Source: Gordionus sp. m RMFG-2023
Lineage: Eukaryota; Nematomorpha; Gordioida; Chordodea; Parachordodidae
Direction of reading: 5' to 3'
NCBI RefSeq assembly: GCF_954871325.1
Contig: NC_088779.1
Location: forward strand, 22,570,846-22,634,845
Length of the DNA stretch: 64,000 nt
Positions 1-13,460 of the stretch are shown one piece after another; positions within the stretch are counted from its first letter, which is position 1, and each line of letters starts with the position of its first letter. The position numbers and the translations under genes were made by a program. Below the pieces are notes generated by a model. It saw only the letters and a program-made list of their open reading frames with translations, was not told where the DNA came from and made no database searches.

Positions 1-2525
1 AATTAATTTTAATATAACAATCTTTATTAAAAAAAATTGAAAAAATACACTATTATTAAAACCAATACTAAGCCTAATCTACGTTCAATTTTATATATCA
101 ACTGATACTAATTTCAATTGTTTCTTTATTTGAGTAATTATAACTATTATACTAATTTACAAGCATAAAAATTATATTTTATATTTAATTGAACAAATTT
201 ATAAATTTATTTTTTTGAATCTTTATTTTTAAATTCAATATTAAAAATGGAGATTAGATAAAATTTTAATTATACATATCATATCATATCTATAAAAAAT
301 ATATTTAAAAAAAATATTAAAGGCACATTAAAAATAGCTTGTTATTTTTTTCTTCAAAATTAATAAATTTATTTATTTATATTTTTTTCATTTAGGACAC
401 AGTTTAAAGAGAAAACTATTTAAAAAATATATATTTAGGTTAGGTTTGTGGAGCTTAATGACCCATGTTTAGGTATACAGTTGAGTCGACAAATTCGATC
501 GTTCACTTATTCATAAATTAAAATAATCCCGCAACATTTATTAAATCTTTGGGCCCATATTCTCATAAATACTAATATGTGTAACATATATATTCAGATT
601 TTAGCAGAGCAATCGATGAAGGAAGAAATAGAAACTTTTGTCATAATTTGAAAGACCAAAAAATTAGAGCCTATCTGATGTAAAATTAGCTATAGATAAT
701 CTTATTCTAAATAAATTTTGTTAACTCTATCTCATAACGTTTCTATATAGTTAACTTATTTTTTTTAATGATTTAGCAACAAAATATATAACTTGAAATA
801 ATTTTTAATTAAATTATACATTACAAATTTGTAATAGAATTTAAAAGAATATTCGTTATGTTAATAAAGTGAACCATATCGGGTAAGTTAACGTTTACTA
901 TAACTAACTAAATTTGAATTGGGGATTAATTGTAACGAGGTTTAACTATATAAGTATACTATGGAAGTCGGTTATCAAATAAGATCTTTCCCTCTATGAA
1001 ATTATATAACATTGAAAAATTAGTTCGAACACTTTTTGATATTTACTTACATGAATAATTTAAAATTAATCAAAATGATTTTTTAACAAACAAATAATTA
1101 GGAAATTTTTTGAATAGAATACTACAATTTTGAATTATTAAATCGAATAAAGAGGTTAAATAATTTTTTTTTTACCTATATCATTATTTTCTAAAATAAT
1201 TTAATAGATTTTTATTCTTATTGCTAAAATTCAAGGCCTACTAAAGGTATTCACAAATTAAAATATAGAGTATAACCTAATATAGCAATATATTTTATTT
1301 CGAAATGTGTTATATTATTAAAAATTGGATTTCACAGAGGAGGAAGTTATAAAAAAAAATTATGACTGAAAGAATAGCCTTTTGTGAATTTCATAGTATT
1401 TATTATTATAATGTATTTTACTATTTATAATTGTATTTAATAAAAGTATAAATGTGTTCAAATAGTTTTATCACTACTTATTTCTATGTCATTTTCTACA
1501 ATAGTTAGGGGTGCCCGGTATAAATTTTCTAAGAAAAATATTTTTTCAATAATGTAAAATAACAAGGGAATTTTATGCTTTAAAATAATTCACAATTACA
1601 TTGATTTAGTTAGTTTGCCTATAATTTGCGTGTTTTAAGCTTGCGTTCCTGTTATAGTCATTTGATATTATTTTATATACCTCTAATTGCATCATTTTGA
1701 GTGTTTTTACATATTTTGCACAATTTTTAGATATTCGCGTTACTTTGCATACGTTTATATATCATTTCGTGTTTTTGCATTATTTGTAATTTACGTAGTT
1801 TCTTAATAAATTTTGCATAGGTAAATTTTGTAGTGCTTTTTGCATATTTTGTCTTAATTCGCGAGTATTAACAATTTTTTGCATAGATTGTTAACAATTT
1901 TTTGCATAGTTCAGAATTTTAGTTCATTTGCCCATTTTTGGTCATTTTACATGTTATTCTATCATTTAGCGTGATTTAATGATCGTAGTTTCAAATTTTT
2001 TGCCTCTATAAAATAATATAACTTAATGATTTCTATCTAAAACTATGGATAAAACTTGCAAATATTTTGAATCCTTGCCATCCTACAAATGAAATATAAT
2101 TAAAGGCTAAAATGTAATAAATTTACGCTAATGCTAGTTGCAAATTATTGACACTTGGGAAAATATAGAAATAGTTTCTGAACAAAATTTACCCATTCTA
2201 TGATTCGTTTACGATGGATACTTAAGAATGTTAATAAGCCATTTATCACGAATTGTTGACAGAAAATACTTATTCTCTTTTCGTTGTGCAAAAACTTCCT
2301 TCAATTGTACATGTCTTTGTCGTAATAGAAAATGATAAAGCAATTAATCGTGCTAATTATTCGATTATAATTTATGATATCTTCTGGTAAGCAATATAAA
2401 TTTTCATACATTTATATTAACATAAACTGCTCAGCGATTAAAAAGGACAACATAATCGCCATTTGAATAGAGCAACCTTATAACGATTTTAACTTGTTAA
2501 ATAGTCGAATTCTCCTGACTACCAA
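1..2525. other. AT-rich DNA without recognisable genes
   Basis: I see no coding exon, RNA gene or intact mobile element here. Most of it is A/T runs. The stretch at about 1690-1920 is unusual only for repeated TTTGCAT-type heptamers in one orientation. Confidence 0.6.
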
Positions 2526-2559
2526 TCGAAGTCGCAATAAATCTATTCAAAACTTGAGT

Positions 2560-2695
2560 TTTGAGTCGATTCATTTTTACGACTCGAGTTCTGAACTTGA
2601 GTCGTGAACTCAAGTCGCGACTCGAGTTTTAAACTAGAGTCGTGAACTCAAGTCGCGACTCGAGTTTTAAACTAGAGTCGTGAACTAAATAGGTT
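2560..2695. repeat. Tandem repeat of ~38-bp palindromic units
   Basis: A unit of about 38 bp built from inverted GACTCGAGTT / AACTCAAGTC words is repeated roughly three times. The last two copies are nearly identical. Each unit is itself partly self-complementary, so the block could fold into hairpins. It may be the terminal part of a decayed MITE; no partner terminus or target duplication was found. Confidence 0.6.
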
Positions 2696-3114
2696 AACTT
2701 AAATTTTAGGATATTCGATTACTTATATAAGTGATATTTATTGGTTGGTTGTGTAAAACCCAGATCCGAGGCTTGGGTCTAAAAATAGACTAAACTAGCT
2801 GAGCACGAACCCCGAATTTGTTTTTTCTTTACCTTAGTAAAGTATATAAATATATGATGACGTACAATCGATAGCTAATTATATCTATTGTATAGATAGC
2901 AAACCAGGCTTCACTTCTCAGTTGGCGAAGCTAGGTCAGGAATAATTTAATCAGTATCAAATATTGATATGATGATGGATGGATGGGTATCAAATAATTA
3001 TAGTTCTTCTTTAACATGGTGTATATAAATAAGACCTGGGGGGAATAAAATAAATATGATTACTCATATATTTGATGGTGAAAAAAATTTTGAGCATAGC
3101 TCTAAATGGCCAGG

Positions 3115-4325
3115 CATAGGCGTAGCCAGGATTTTCCTAATAGGGGGGGGGGGGGGGGGTGAATTAAAAAATTACTGGTGGCTTCACTCCCAAACCCCAT
3201 TGGGATGGGCCTTCGGCCCACTTTTGCCCGCCCTTCGACCGGGTTACCTTAGTCTATATATAGTCATAAAATATTTTTACAAGATAGGAGGTTAATAAGC
3301 CTGGAACAAATATGAAATATATTTTTATTAGTTTATATAAAATATAATAAATTACTTGTATATACATTAATATAAAAGCATGGTAATGATTTATTCCAAA
3401 CAAGTATAAGAAATTTATTTATAAAAAGTAAGTAGACATATAGTTGATATTCCTCTATTATATAGAATTAGTTATAAAGTACTAGGTAAAATTCCACTTT
3501 TACAGACATATTTACCAGTTAGAGAATATATTACAGTTAATATTTAAACAAATTTTACTAATCATTTCTCTTGATTATAAATATAGCAACAATTTGCATT
3601 TAAATATTTAACGCCATCTAATTATTTTAAATAAAATGGAATATAAAAATAAACTTCATATTATTTATCCCACAATGTCTTTAAAAGATATTTTCTAATG
3701 TCCTTATCAATATTTTATAGTTTTCTATAAAATATATAATTCGCTATATTGGTAAAAATTACTTGATTGTCATATGATAATTGATAAAATTAGATATACT
3801 GTAAATCTACGACATAAAATATTCCAATGTTTGTATTGTGCTTTAATTTTTTTTATTTAATTTATGATTTAATTTTATCAATAGTTTTATAATTATATTT
3901 TATTTTTATAAGATAAATAAATTAAAATTACTCACTTTATAAAAAATTATATTTGATATATTATATTATTTAGTAATTTTATGGATCTATTATTAATAAT
4001 TATAATACATTTCACTTTTGTCTTAAGACTTATCTTTGGCTTATATTCCATTTATTAAAAAGCATTTTTGATTCACTTTTTTTAAATAAATGCTTTTTTC
4101 CAAAAATGTATAAATTATGATGAATAGTTTTATAAATAAATCTCAACTTTTACATTCTTTCTTTCAAATTATAATTATTGTTTAAGATATATACATACGT
4201 TGGGGGGGGATCAGTTAGTGGGGGGAGGACTAGGGGGGATATTTTTTATTAGCTTTAAATGATATTCACAAAAAGTGATGAATTTCTGAAGGTGGGGAGA
4301 TAATCCCCTTTCCCCCCCCCCCTAT
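3115..4325. mobile_element. Non-autonomous hAT-like element with 9-bp direct repeats
   Basis: The interval is flanked by the same 9 bases, ATGGCCAGG, at 3106-3114 and 4326-4334, fitting a target-site duplication of the 8-9 bp class. The left end reads CATAGGCGTAGCCAGGATTT followed by a long G tract. The right end is a C tract followed by TATAT, so the ends are only loosely inverted. The same GCGTAGCCAGGATTT terminus recurs alone near 54307. No transposase reading frame is visible inside; the interior is A/T-rich. Assignment to hAT rests on the duplication length and is moderate. Confidence 0.55.
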
Positions 4326-5479
4326 ATGGCCAGGTCGAGATCTTAACATTTTATTTTTAATTTGTATAATATTAAGAGGAAAATATCTTTCAGACTGCCA
4401 AATTAGGGTTCTGGACCCGAATTCGGGTTTAGAAATCTTAAACCCGCCCCGAAAAAGAAAATTAATTTAAATTTTGAAAAAAACGTCTGGACATAAAAAT
4501 AAATTATAATTATTTTTGACTATGCATCATATATTTTTTCTCGCATTATATATTTACTTTTGTATATTCCATATTAATAATTCAATTTTTGTATATAATA
4601 AAATATTTTTCTTTATGCCATTATTATATAACTATAAAAAAAAATAATTAAATAAATAAATGCATTGATTTATATGTAATCCAAAGTTAACTTAAAATTA
4701 TTCCCCCCACCTTCTTCCTTAGGTGTCAGCAGGCGTTAAAAAAATTAAGAATAAGAATTTATTAGAGATTAAAATAAAATTATTTTATTTGAATATTCCA
4801 TGGAGCAGGGGAATTCAGCTTGACTCGGCCAAAATATGCGCTTAATTAGGGTAATAGTCCTTAGGAAAGTTTTAACCTAATTCAACGAATTTCAATGGAA
4901 ATTTGTAGGTCTTATCAATCCACGGTGCCATAACCTAGGTACCTCCTCATGTTCATTTTTTAATACATTACTTTATTTTAATACCTTTTTTAAAAATAAA
5001 TAATATATATTTTTTTTTTATATAGCTTACATCTTTTATTGTAAAGTTTAATCGTTTTTAAATCAAAATAAAAAAAAAATTCCTACATTAATTATAAAAT
5101 TATTTTATTTGAATGAAAGAAAAATATAATTTAAAAAAACATATATTTTAATTTTTTGTTAAAACACCTTTTTTACAAATTTACAAAAAAAAACAAATTA
5201 TAATTTTATAAAAAAGAAGAATTTTGATTTTTCTAATGATAATCAAGATGATTTTGCTCTGGATATGGATAATTTCATGAGACGAATATAGATTCCGAGG
5301 TAATCATGATACTTAATGCTGAGGAATAAGAATATATTCATACTATTTATTATAGGCGGATCTTATATACATTGATGATCTTATGAATAGCCAAGAGAAT
5401 AAATTGAATATCAAAACTCCTTTACTTCATCAATAACTAATTGCTCTTTTACTCAAATAATAGCTAATAACAGTTTCAA

Positions 5480-7230
5480 TATAAAGAATATGTTCCACCA
5501 CACCTAATAAATCTCAGCGTAAATGTGTACGTTGTGATAAATTCTAGTCTCCATACGGCTACAAGTATAATATATCTAAAATCTATTTTTAATATTTTTT
5601 AGCCAACCTGAAAAATCATATTAAAATATCCCACCAACGATCGATTTGTCAAACTAAAGAAGTAATGCCTAAACATTTATCGGGTATAAGAAAACTACTA
5701 CCCGAGGAAAATAAGCATTTAGATAAAATCATACGATATGTGATTAAAAATAATCTACCGTTTAACAAATTTGACTATTGAATTCAAGGATATTTTTTCC
5801 TTTATATTTAAGAATGAAAAAATAAGGACAAGACAAACAGCTACAAAATACCTGCATTCAATTTATGAAACATCTAAATTATAAATATCTCAAAATTAAA
5901 AAAGGTACCTAGAAAAATTTCTCTTTCCACGGATATTTTAACAGTAATTGACTCTTAGTCTTATTGTTCATTACTATTATATAACTAATAAGTGGTAAAC
6001 AAAAAATTAACTTCTTGATTTAATAGAACTGACTCACCCGCACAGTGGACAAGATATAACCAATTATTTATTAAAATCTCTTGAAACATTAGAGATTCAA
6101 ATGGCGGTTACTCATGATATTGCTAAAATTATCATAAGTGCAGCAGATATAATGACCAATCATTATATGGAAAAATACAATATGCCCTTCTATAGTGATA
6201 AATGCCTAGCTCATGTTATATAATCGTCAAAGAAGAGCTAATTATTTTTGATCCAAGATTAGAAAAAATACACAAATTAGTGAAAACACTTAACCTGTCG
6301 CCAAAGTTTATGCAAAAATACATGAATATCTCTGGTGGCAATAGATTACCACTCGACGTAGCCACTAGGTGGAATTGTAAGTGTCTTATTATCTACAATA
6401 AATAAAGTAATTTGAGCATAATCTTAAATGTTATTTTTATAATATATTTTATTTTAAAGAATTTACACGCTATTAAACGTTTAGGGGAAGAATGTCTTCC
6501 AAAAGATGAATTTTATATTTAATGCCAATGAGGCTAAATATTTAAAGGAAATTGAAATTTTTCAAAACTTGGAAGTTTAATAAGAAAATATTATTGGGGC
6601 AGCGGGTTTATTCGTCACTTCGAGGGATATTTTTTAGATGAAACATTTGATTCACATGTTAACGAAGATAAATACTGAGTAAATGTAAAGCCTATGATAA
6701 TTGGTACCCTTACGAACTACATATCTTGTTTGCTGATCCCAAGACAAAACTAAAATATATGCCCAATTCTATATTAAAACATAAATATGATGAAGAATTT
6801 AAACTAATACACAGTACTTATGCCTGGCTATCATAACAATCAACGGTATATGAATTTACTGATGGCATTGTTCAGTTACTATGCATGATAAACTGTGAAA
6901 GTAAATATAAATATTTAGAAATATAATTATACTTGTATTTTAATATTTATTTTCAGAGATGCTATTGATAAAACAGACTCTATGAGAGATGAGATCGTGG
7001 AATATCTTAAGGAGCCTCCTGTGCCAAGATCGACACATATTTTGGATTGGTGGGCGGAGAACGTCACCATATATCCCACTTTGTCGATGGCTAGGAACTA
7101 TTCATCGCAACAAACTAAGTTGCCAGTGAGATGACCTTCAAAGCGGTCGATTTTATGCCCATAAAAATAGGATAGTTCTGAATCCCTTAAACAATGCATG
7201 TGCCTGAGTTATTGGGATTAGATCTATTGG
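5480..7230 (+). pseudogene. Decayed hAT-family transposase
   Basis: Scattered + strand blocks in different frames match the order of a hAT transposase. A BED-finger-like block with CxxC and KNHIK words lies near 5525-5630. A central block at 6240-6380 reads DPRLEKIHKLVKTLNL and ends in LPLDVATRWN. A C-terminal block at 6990-7130 contains EYLKEPPVPRSTHILDWWAE, the hAT dimerisation region. Many stops and shifts separate the blocks, so it cannot be active. Terminal repeats and a target duplication were not identified. Confidence 0.75.
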
Positions 7231-7299
7231 AATAAATATTAATATACTTTGTTGTGATTGAGTTTAGACTGTATTGTAATATATAATTAGTCTGAATAA

Positions 7300-8860
7300 T
7301 ATTTTTTTTAAACTTTATACAAGAATTTAACCCCCCCTCCCCCCCAATTAGTAAAATTTTAGTATGATTTTAATTCTTCTAATATATCTTTATATTTATT
7401 TTGAAGCTTTCCTGAATACAAAGATTTGGCAAATGAAAGATGAAAAGGCGATATTTTTTATATTATAATATTTTTATTTGTTAAATTTTTGTATTTGTAA
7501 TCGTAAATCTTAATTCATTATTTTTAAAGATTTAAATAAAATGAAAAAATTTCAAAGCGGAGTTCTGAACATGACAAAATTTGGGCTATATTTTTTTTTA
7601 AATAAATAAACAAGCCTTGGTTCGAACTAGTTCCTGTTCTTTGTTTTGAAGAAATCAATAAATTACTAAATTTTTAAACAAAGTCAGAACACTATCAGGA
7701 TAAAAATTGTTTTATGTTCATAAATTTTATGAATTTTTTAAAAAAATATATATTTTAAATTAACATCTTAATCCTCCAAATTTGCCTCTTAATTACCTAA
7801 TCGATCATGTCTAGCACTATTCTTGAAGATTATAATCTTCCATATTTAAATCAGGAAAGAGCTTAGGCAATAATAAATACGGTAATTTCCATACATAACT
7901 TTTTTTCAAACGGTTTTTGGGTAATGTTACGAGCAATTTTATTTCCAAAGGATAATAATTTTAGGAATTGATTTTTTCGATTAAGTTCATGTGATCAAAA
8001 TTTCCATTAAATAGAGCTTAAAAATCCTGAACCCATATTAACAGATCAAGACATGCCCATTATGAGCAATGCGATACTCAAAAAAAAAATTTTACGAACA
8101 AATATATGTGTAACATTTATTTTTTACCCCCGCTCCCAGGTCAAACTTATATACAACATATGAACTATATTTTAATTTATACCTATAATATTTTTATTTA
8201 TTAGATTTTTGATTGTAATTGTAAAATTTTAATTCATGATATATATCAATATCATCCATAATTTGCTAGGTTCTCGTAAAAGTTTAGTTAATATTTGTAT
8301 TATATTATGAAATATAAAAAAATTAGTTTTTGTGTGTTTTTTTTTATTTTTTTTGAGTTAGAAATTTTTCCTATTCTCATCAAAAGATATAATCGTGCAT
8401 GAACGTTAAATATTTCATATATTTATGAAATTCTTTTATATATTATTTAATTCGCATATTAGTATAAATTGCAAAATAATACATTTTTCCAAAAGATATT
8501 ATATAAAAAATAAATAATATTGTTTAAAATTCAAATATGAATGTAGAAAATAATTTTCTTTTCTGCATTCGTACACATACTTAAAAGAGCTTTATTGTTA
8601 ATTGGAAACCTAGATCATTTTTAAAAAAATTATAAGCATCTTGATTCGAACGAAACCCTATTCCCTATAATAATTGTTGAATTTTATATTTTATTTTGGA
8701 ATTTATGTTATTCAAATATATTATATTAAATTTTGTATATATACCGATGATATTTTATAGTCAAAAAGATATATTTTTTAGAAATAATACAGTTAAATTT
8801 ACTTTCCACCACCATTTTAGCATGGTGCCCTATTATTGTTCCTATCAAAAATATTACAAC
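7300..8860. other. AT-rich DNA, no gene seen
   Basis: Only A/T-rich sequence with short C or G tracts, for example near 7330 and 8125, is visible. Such tracts resemble the terminal repeats of decayed hAT-like MITEs elsewhere in this window, but no pair could be matched. Confidence 0.5.
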
Positions 8861-8869
8861 TGAAATTAC

Positions 8870-9350
8870 ATCAAAAGAAATTTTTAAAGCCATCTCGCTA
8901 TTTGGTAAACTATAGTTATTACAGATAATGGTAATAACTTCACAAGTAATCATTATGAGAAATTTTGCAATGATTATGGTATCAAATATGTACTTGCGTC
9001 TGCATACCACCAGCAGAGCCAGGTGGTGAAAACGTTTAAGACCATATGAAAAGAAATATAAAGATTGACTTAGATACTGCACTTGACAATATTCAATTAT
9101 AGAAACACACAAAATGATACCAAAAGAATGTTCAATCGTGACATTAGAATTAAATGGAATGAAACCTTTAGGAAAAAGATGATAGAGATAACATAACACT
9201 ATCACATAATAGAACCTTGAGTATAGGAGATTATGTTTGGTATAAAATACAAAGAGTGATAAATGGGGCAAAGGCATGATCACCACAAAGAAAGTGACAT
9301 GATGTTCTAAGTTAAGACAGATAAAGGTATTATAAGAAGACATTTAGACC
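8870..9350 (+). mobile_element. Ty3/gypsy-like integrase fossil
   Basis: The + strand carries remnants of a retroelement integrase core, recognisable by the TDNGNNFTS and ASAYHQQSQ words. A C-terminal block with GDYVWYKIQ follows. It is an isolated, broken fragment of a Ty3/gypsy-class pol gene with many breaks; no LTRs could be paired with it. It looks old. The long minus-strand open frame over the same DNA is a shadow. Confidence 0.7.
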
Positions 9351-9399
9351 AGTTAAGAAAAAAATCATGATACTTACTCTAAAAATTCTTTTAAGGAGA

Positions 9400-12150
9400 A
9401 AAATATCATAAATAAAGATAAACTAATCCTAATTTCTAAACCAATACGAATGAAACAAAAACCTGTTTATTTAAAAGATTATATAACTTAATATATATAT
9501 ATATAATGATTTTTAAGGTATATAATATACTATACACATGCTAGAATAAATTTCCGGTTAGATCTTTGAAATTTTTCCAAATCGTCTTCGCTAAAGGATT
9601 TATAACAGAGATTCCGAATCCCCATAGATTTCATATTACAATACCACCACATATATTAAGTACATTATTTTATTTTATTTTCTTTTCATATTTTTTTGTT
9701 TATAATAATAATAAATCATTAATCATGCTAAACTGTATAATACTACCAAAGTAATAACAATTAGTAAAGTAAATTTAAAAAAATTAAAAAGATGGAAAAT
9801 ATTTTTATCAAATTTATTACACTGTTTATTTTCTATAAAATTAATTTTTTCTTAAATAAAATTTTAAATGTATAATAAGAAATTCGGCTAAATCTTGTGA
9901 AAAAATCTGATGAATTAGAAATGTTTCTAAAATGCAAGGAAAAAATTTAAAACATAGCAAAACTAGTTGCTAGAATACTGGGAATCCAATAAAATAGAAA
10001 ATCCTATTCTGTATGAATTGGCAAAATCGTATTAGCAACTCCATGTAGCCAAGCAGCGTCTATGAAAGGATTATCACTGAATCCAAACCCTCCCCCCTCA
10101 AAATCTATGTCTACCCATCTAAAAATTTCCCGCTGCCTTCGGTGGCGATATTTTTACATTATTAATTTTATGTAGTGTTAATAAAAATTTGAGTGTTGAA
10201 AAAGAATGTTCAACACTTTCCTGGAAATATTGTCTACATAAGAGGGGTAAGGGGGGGGGGGCAAGAACAATTTGTATCCAATTTTTTTGAGGCAGTTTGG
10301 GGTAGGCGTTTCTAAGTGGGAGTATAAATTTATTGGGGGGTTATTTATTACTGTAAAAACTAATACCTTTATTATAGACCTATTTATAATAAATGATATT
10401 GTTAATTACCGACCAAATCTAAATATTGCATAAAATCATAGACATTATTTTCCAAACAAAACTTTCTGCTATACTTTTAAATGTAATTTAAAAAGGCTCA
10501 TATTCATGTCAACAATATACTACAATAATGCATCATTGTAAAAAATAATTCTTTTATATTCACAAGTTGATAGTTAGTATTAGTAAAAAATTTAAGATAT
10601 TCTTTTTTAAATTTATGAAGGGAGTATCATAATTAAAAAGATGTAATTATTATAAATGATAAATCATTTAGAAAATAATTATTGCTTCGATGTAATCATT
10701 GATTCATTTAATGATTAAATAAAGATTTTAAAAAAAATTTATAGACTTAAAAATATATTTAGATATTTTTATAGGAACGTTCCAGGTGGAACAGAACCGG
10801 AACAATATTTTGACCGGAATGGAATGGAACGAGAACTTAAAAATGCCCTTGTTCCATGTTCCTGGTTAAAATCATTATAAACAGATACTCATTAAAATAA
10901 AAGTTGCTATTTTGCAAATGGCTACTATATGAATTATGTTTATAACATAATAGAATTGGGCGTTGAGCAGTTTATATTAATATAAGTATACGTCCCCATT
11001 AAACTAGAAGAATTATAATGTTCATTTTCTTTATTTTTCCTTATTTCCATATTTTCTACTAAATATTCTCATATTCTTGGAAATTTATTGTATTAAAAAA
11101 ATTGGATAATGTTTCTACTATTTATAAAACTAATCCCTTTAAATCTCAGCATTTCACAATGTTTTAATTTAAATAATAAAAACCCATGCTTTATTATATT
11201 CACTCAAAAGCAATATATAAAAATTTAAAATATTATATGATCTTTATATTAATTTTCTAAAAGTGGGGAAAAATACTTTATACAAAAGTACTGCAGAAAG
11301 GTCAACTTATATAGACGCAAAATATTTTTGAAATTTGGCAAAGATACTGATTATTAATACATGGAACTATTCAAATAGAAACCTTGAAAACTGTCCTCAA
11401 TGTCCAATGTATCTGATCTTCAACTATTTAAAGTCTCCTAAACCTACAAAAATGACCACAAATTCTTGATGCCCTTCCAAATAGTTATTTAAGTTTTTTT
11501 TTACTTAGCGATAATGAGCTCAAAGTATCTATCCATCTTCGATTAGACTTTAAACTGGACCGTTGCGTCACATTAACTACAACCTTTAAATGTCTAGATA
11601 TCTAATTGTTATGTATTAACTTGCAATAAATTGTATTTTGTTTTAGGATACAATTTACTAAATTAGATGGTAAGTGCCTGAATGTACTTCCCTGGAGCGT
11701 TACTAGCCTTTACAATCTCATGGGACTCAATTAAATTTTTTTAAAATTATTTTCACAATTATTTTTTTTTAGCGAACTTATCTTTTTTTTTAGTAGTATT
11801 TTAAAAAATTCAAAATTTGAGAGGACTTTTCAAATTTTTTTAGAGGGCTCGAGCCGCCCCCTTCTACTGATGCTACTGGTATTTTGATGAATATATAATC
11901 ACATTATTGTTAAAGTTAAATTATATTTGGTCCTTTTCATTTTGTTAAAATAAAATATATTTTAAGCTTAAAGAGACGTGTTAAATTAAATGGTTAGTTG
12001 ATAGTTTGAAGAAAATATTCAAGGATATATAATGTTTTCCTACATCTAAAAAATTTTCATTCCTTAAAAAGAGGAAAAATTATAGTAGATTTTTTTCGAT
12101 CAAATTAAAAAGTATTTGCTTGCAATGTAATTTTAAATCGCCTGTTGATG
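9400..12150. other. AT-rich DNA with degenerate repeat termini
   Basis: No gene is recognised. C/G-tract segments near 10085 and 10245 look like degenerate MITE ends. A segment at about 10770-10870 holds short palindromic GGAAC/GTTCC words. The 27-base context starting GGGCGTTGAGCA at about 10957 recurs near 30713, so both belong to one dispersed repeat family. A CTCGAGCC terminus near 11850 resembles sequence in the piggyBac arms. Confidence 0.45.
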
Positions 12151-13460
12151 AACCTTAAAGATATATTTATCTTAGGTGTAGGGCTGCCTGAGTTGGATAA
12201 AGAGCTTCAGTCAAAATATACTGAAGGCAATATCACTTTTGAAAATACTGTGAGTTTAGAGATCGCGGCTTTCTTCCTTGGAAAAGGAAACCAAGGTAGA
12301 AGTTAAAAGGAAATTATTAATCATAAGCCGACTCAAGGTTCTAAAACACGTATTTTAGGATTAATAGTTATAACAAAGGTAATAAATTCAATAATAATAA
12401 TAGTTACAATGCCAACAAATAAAATCATTATAATTATCTCCTAATAATTATAAATCTAGTTTTAAACCTAACTTCACACAAAGAAAGTCATATGCTTTGG
12501 ACGCGGCAAGGAATCATTCAAAACAGATGATTTCACCACGGACACCTGGCTATCATTTCCTAATAAAACTACCATTGATGCGAAGATAAATGGTTTGAGG
12601 TTTACAATGGAATTCGATACCGGTGTTGCGTTCAGTATGATATACGAAGTATTGGCAAACCATCACTATCGTCCGCGTATAAACTAGGGGGGTATAACAA
12701 TATCAAAATCGAAGTGTTGGGTAAATGTACAGTAAAAGTCGAAGTAAAAAACATTTCTAAAATTATATCTATTTGGGTAGTTAAAGGAGAGAATATCCTT
12801 ATTGAATGCCATTTCTTAGAGAATTCATTATAAAGCTTTCAAAAGAAGTTCAGATAAATAATATAAATATGAATGTTACCAATTTAAATACTATTGCATC
12901 AAAATTTGCTCACGTTTTTAAAAAATCCAATAAAGTTATCCGCACCGAAGGTATTACCGATAGCTTTACCAGCAAGAGGAGTTCCATGTCGAATAGTTGA
13001 AGCTGAGTTGGACAGACTTTTAGATGAAAGCGATATGGAATAGGTAGAACCAACAAGAACTCCAATCCAATCGAATGGGTTAATCTTAAAGAAATCCGGT
13101 GTCTTGCATATAAGCTTTTATTCCTTTTAACAATCAAATATTTAGGGATAGATAACAATTTACTATAAACTTCTTCGACCTGACAAGTATCGCGGGAGGT
13201 GAATAATTTTCTATGATAGATTTGAGAGATGCGTTTTTACAATTCAGAGTTAGTTCAGAATGTAGCTAAGGACCTATTAGCAATTTTGCCTTATGTTGGT
13301 TATTACCAATATCTAAGAATCCCTTTTGGGTTGACTATCGTTCCGATAACAATTCAACGCTTTGTGCAAAACCTATTAAAGGGAATTCCTATGATTAACG
13401 TATTTTTAGACGAATTAATAATTGCAGGCGAGAATAATTTGATCATGGAGCTAATATAAG

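Noticed and set aside
3056-3295. 79-codon frame with a glycine run
   Set aside because: The run comes from the G tract at the end of a hAT-like element; no coding support.
8726-9343. 205-codon minus-strand open frame
   Set aside because: It is the shadow of the Ty3-like integrase remnant on the + strand; the hydrophobic, low-complexity translation has no domain.
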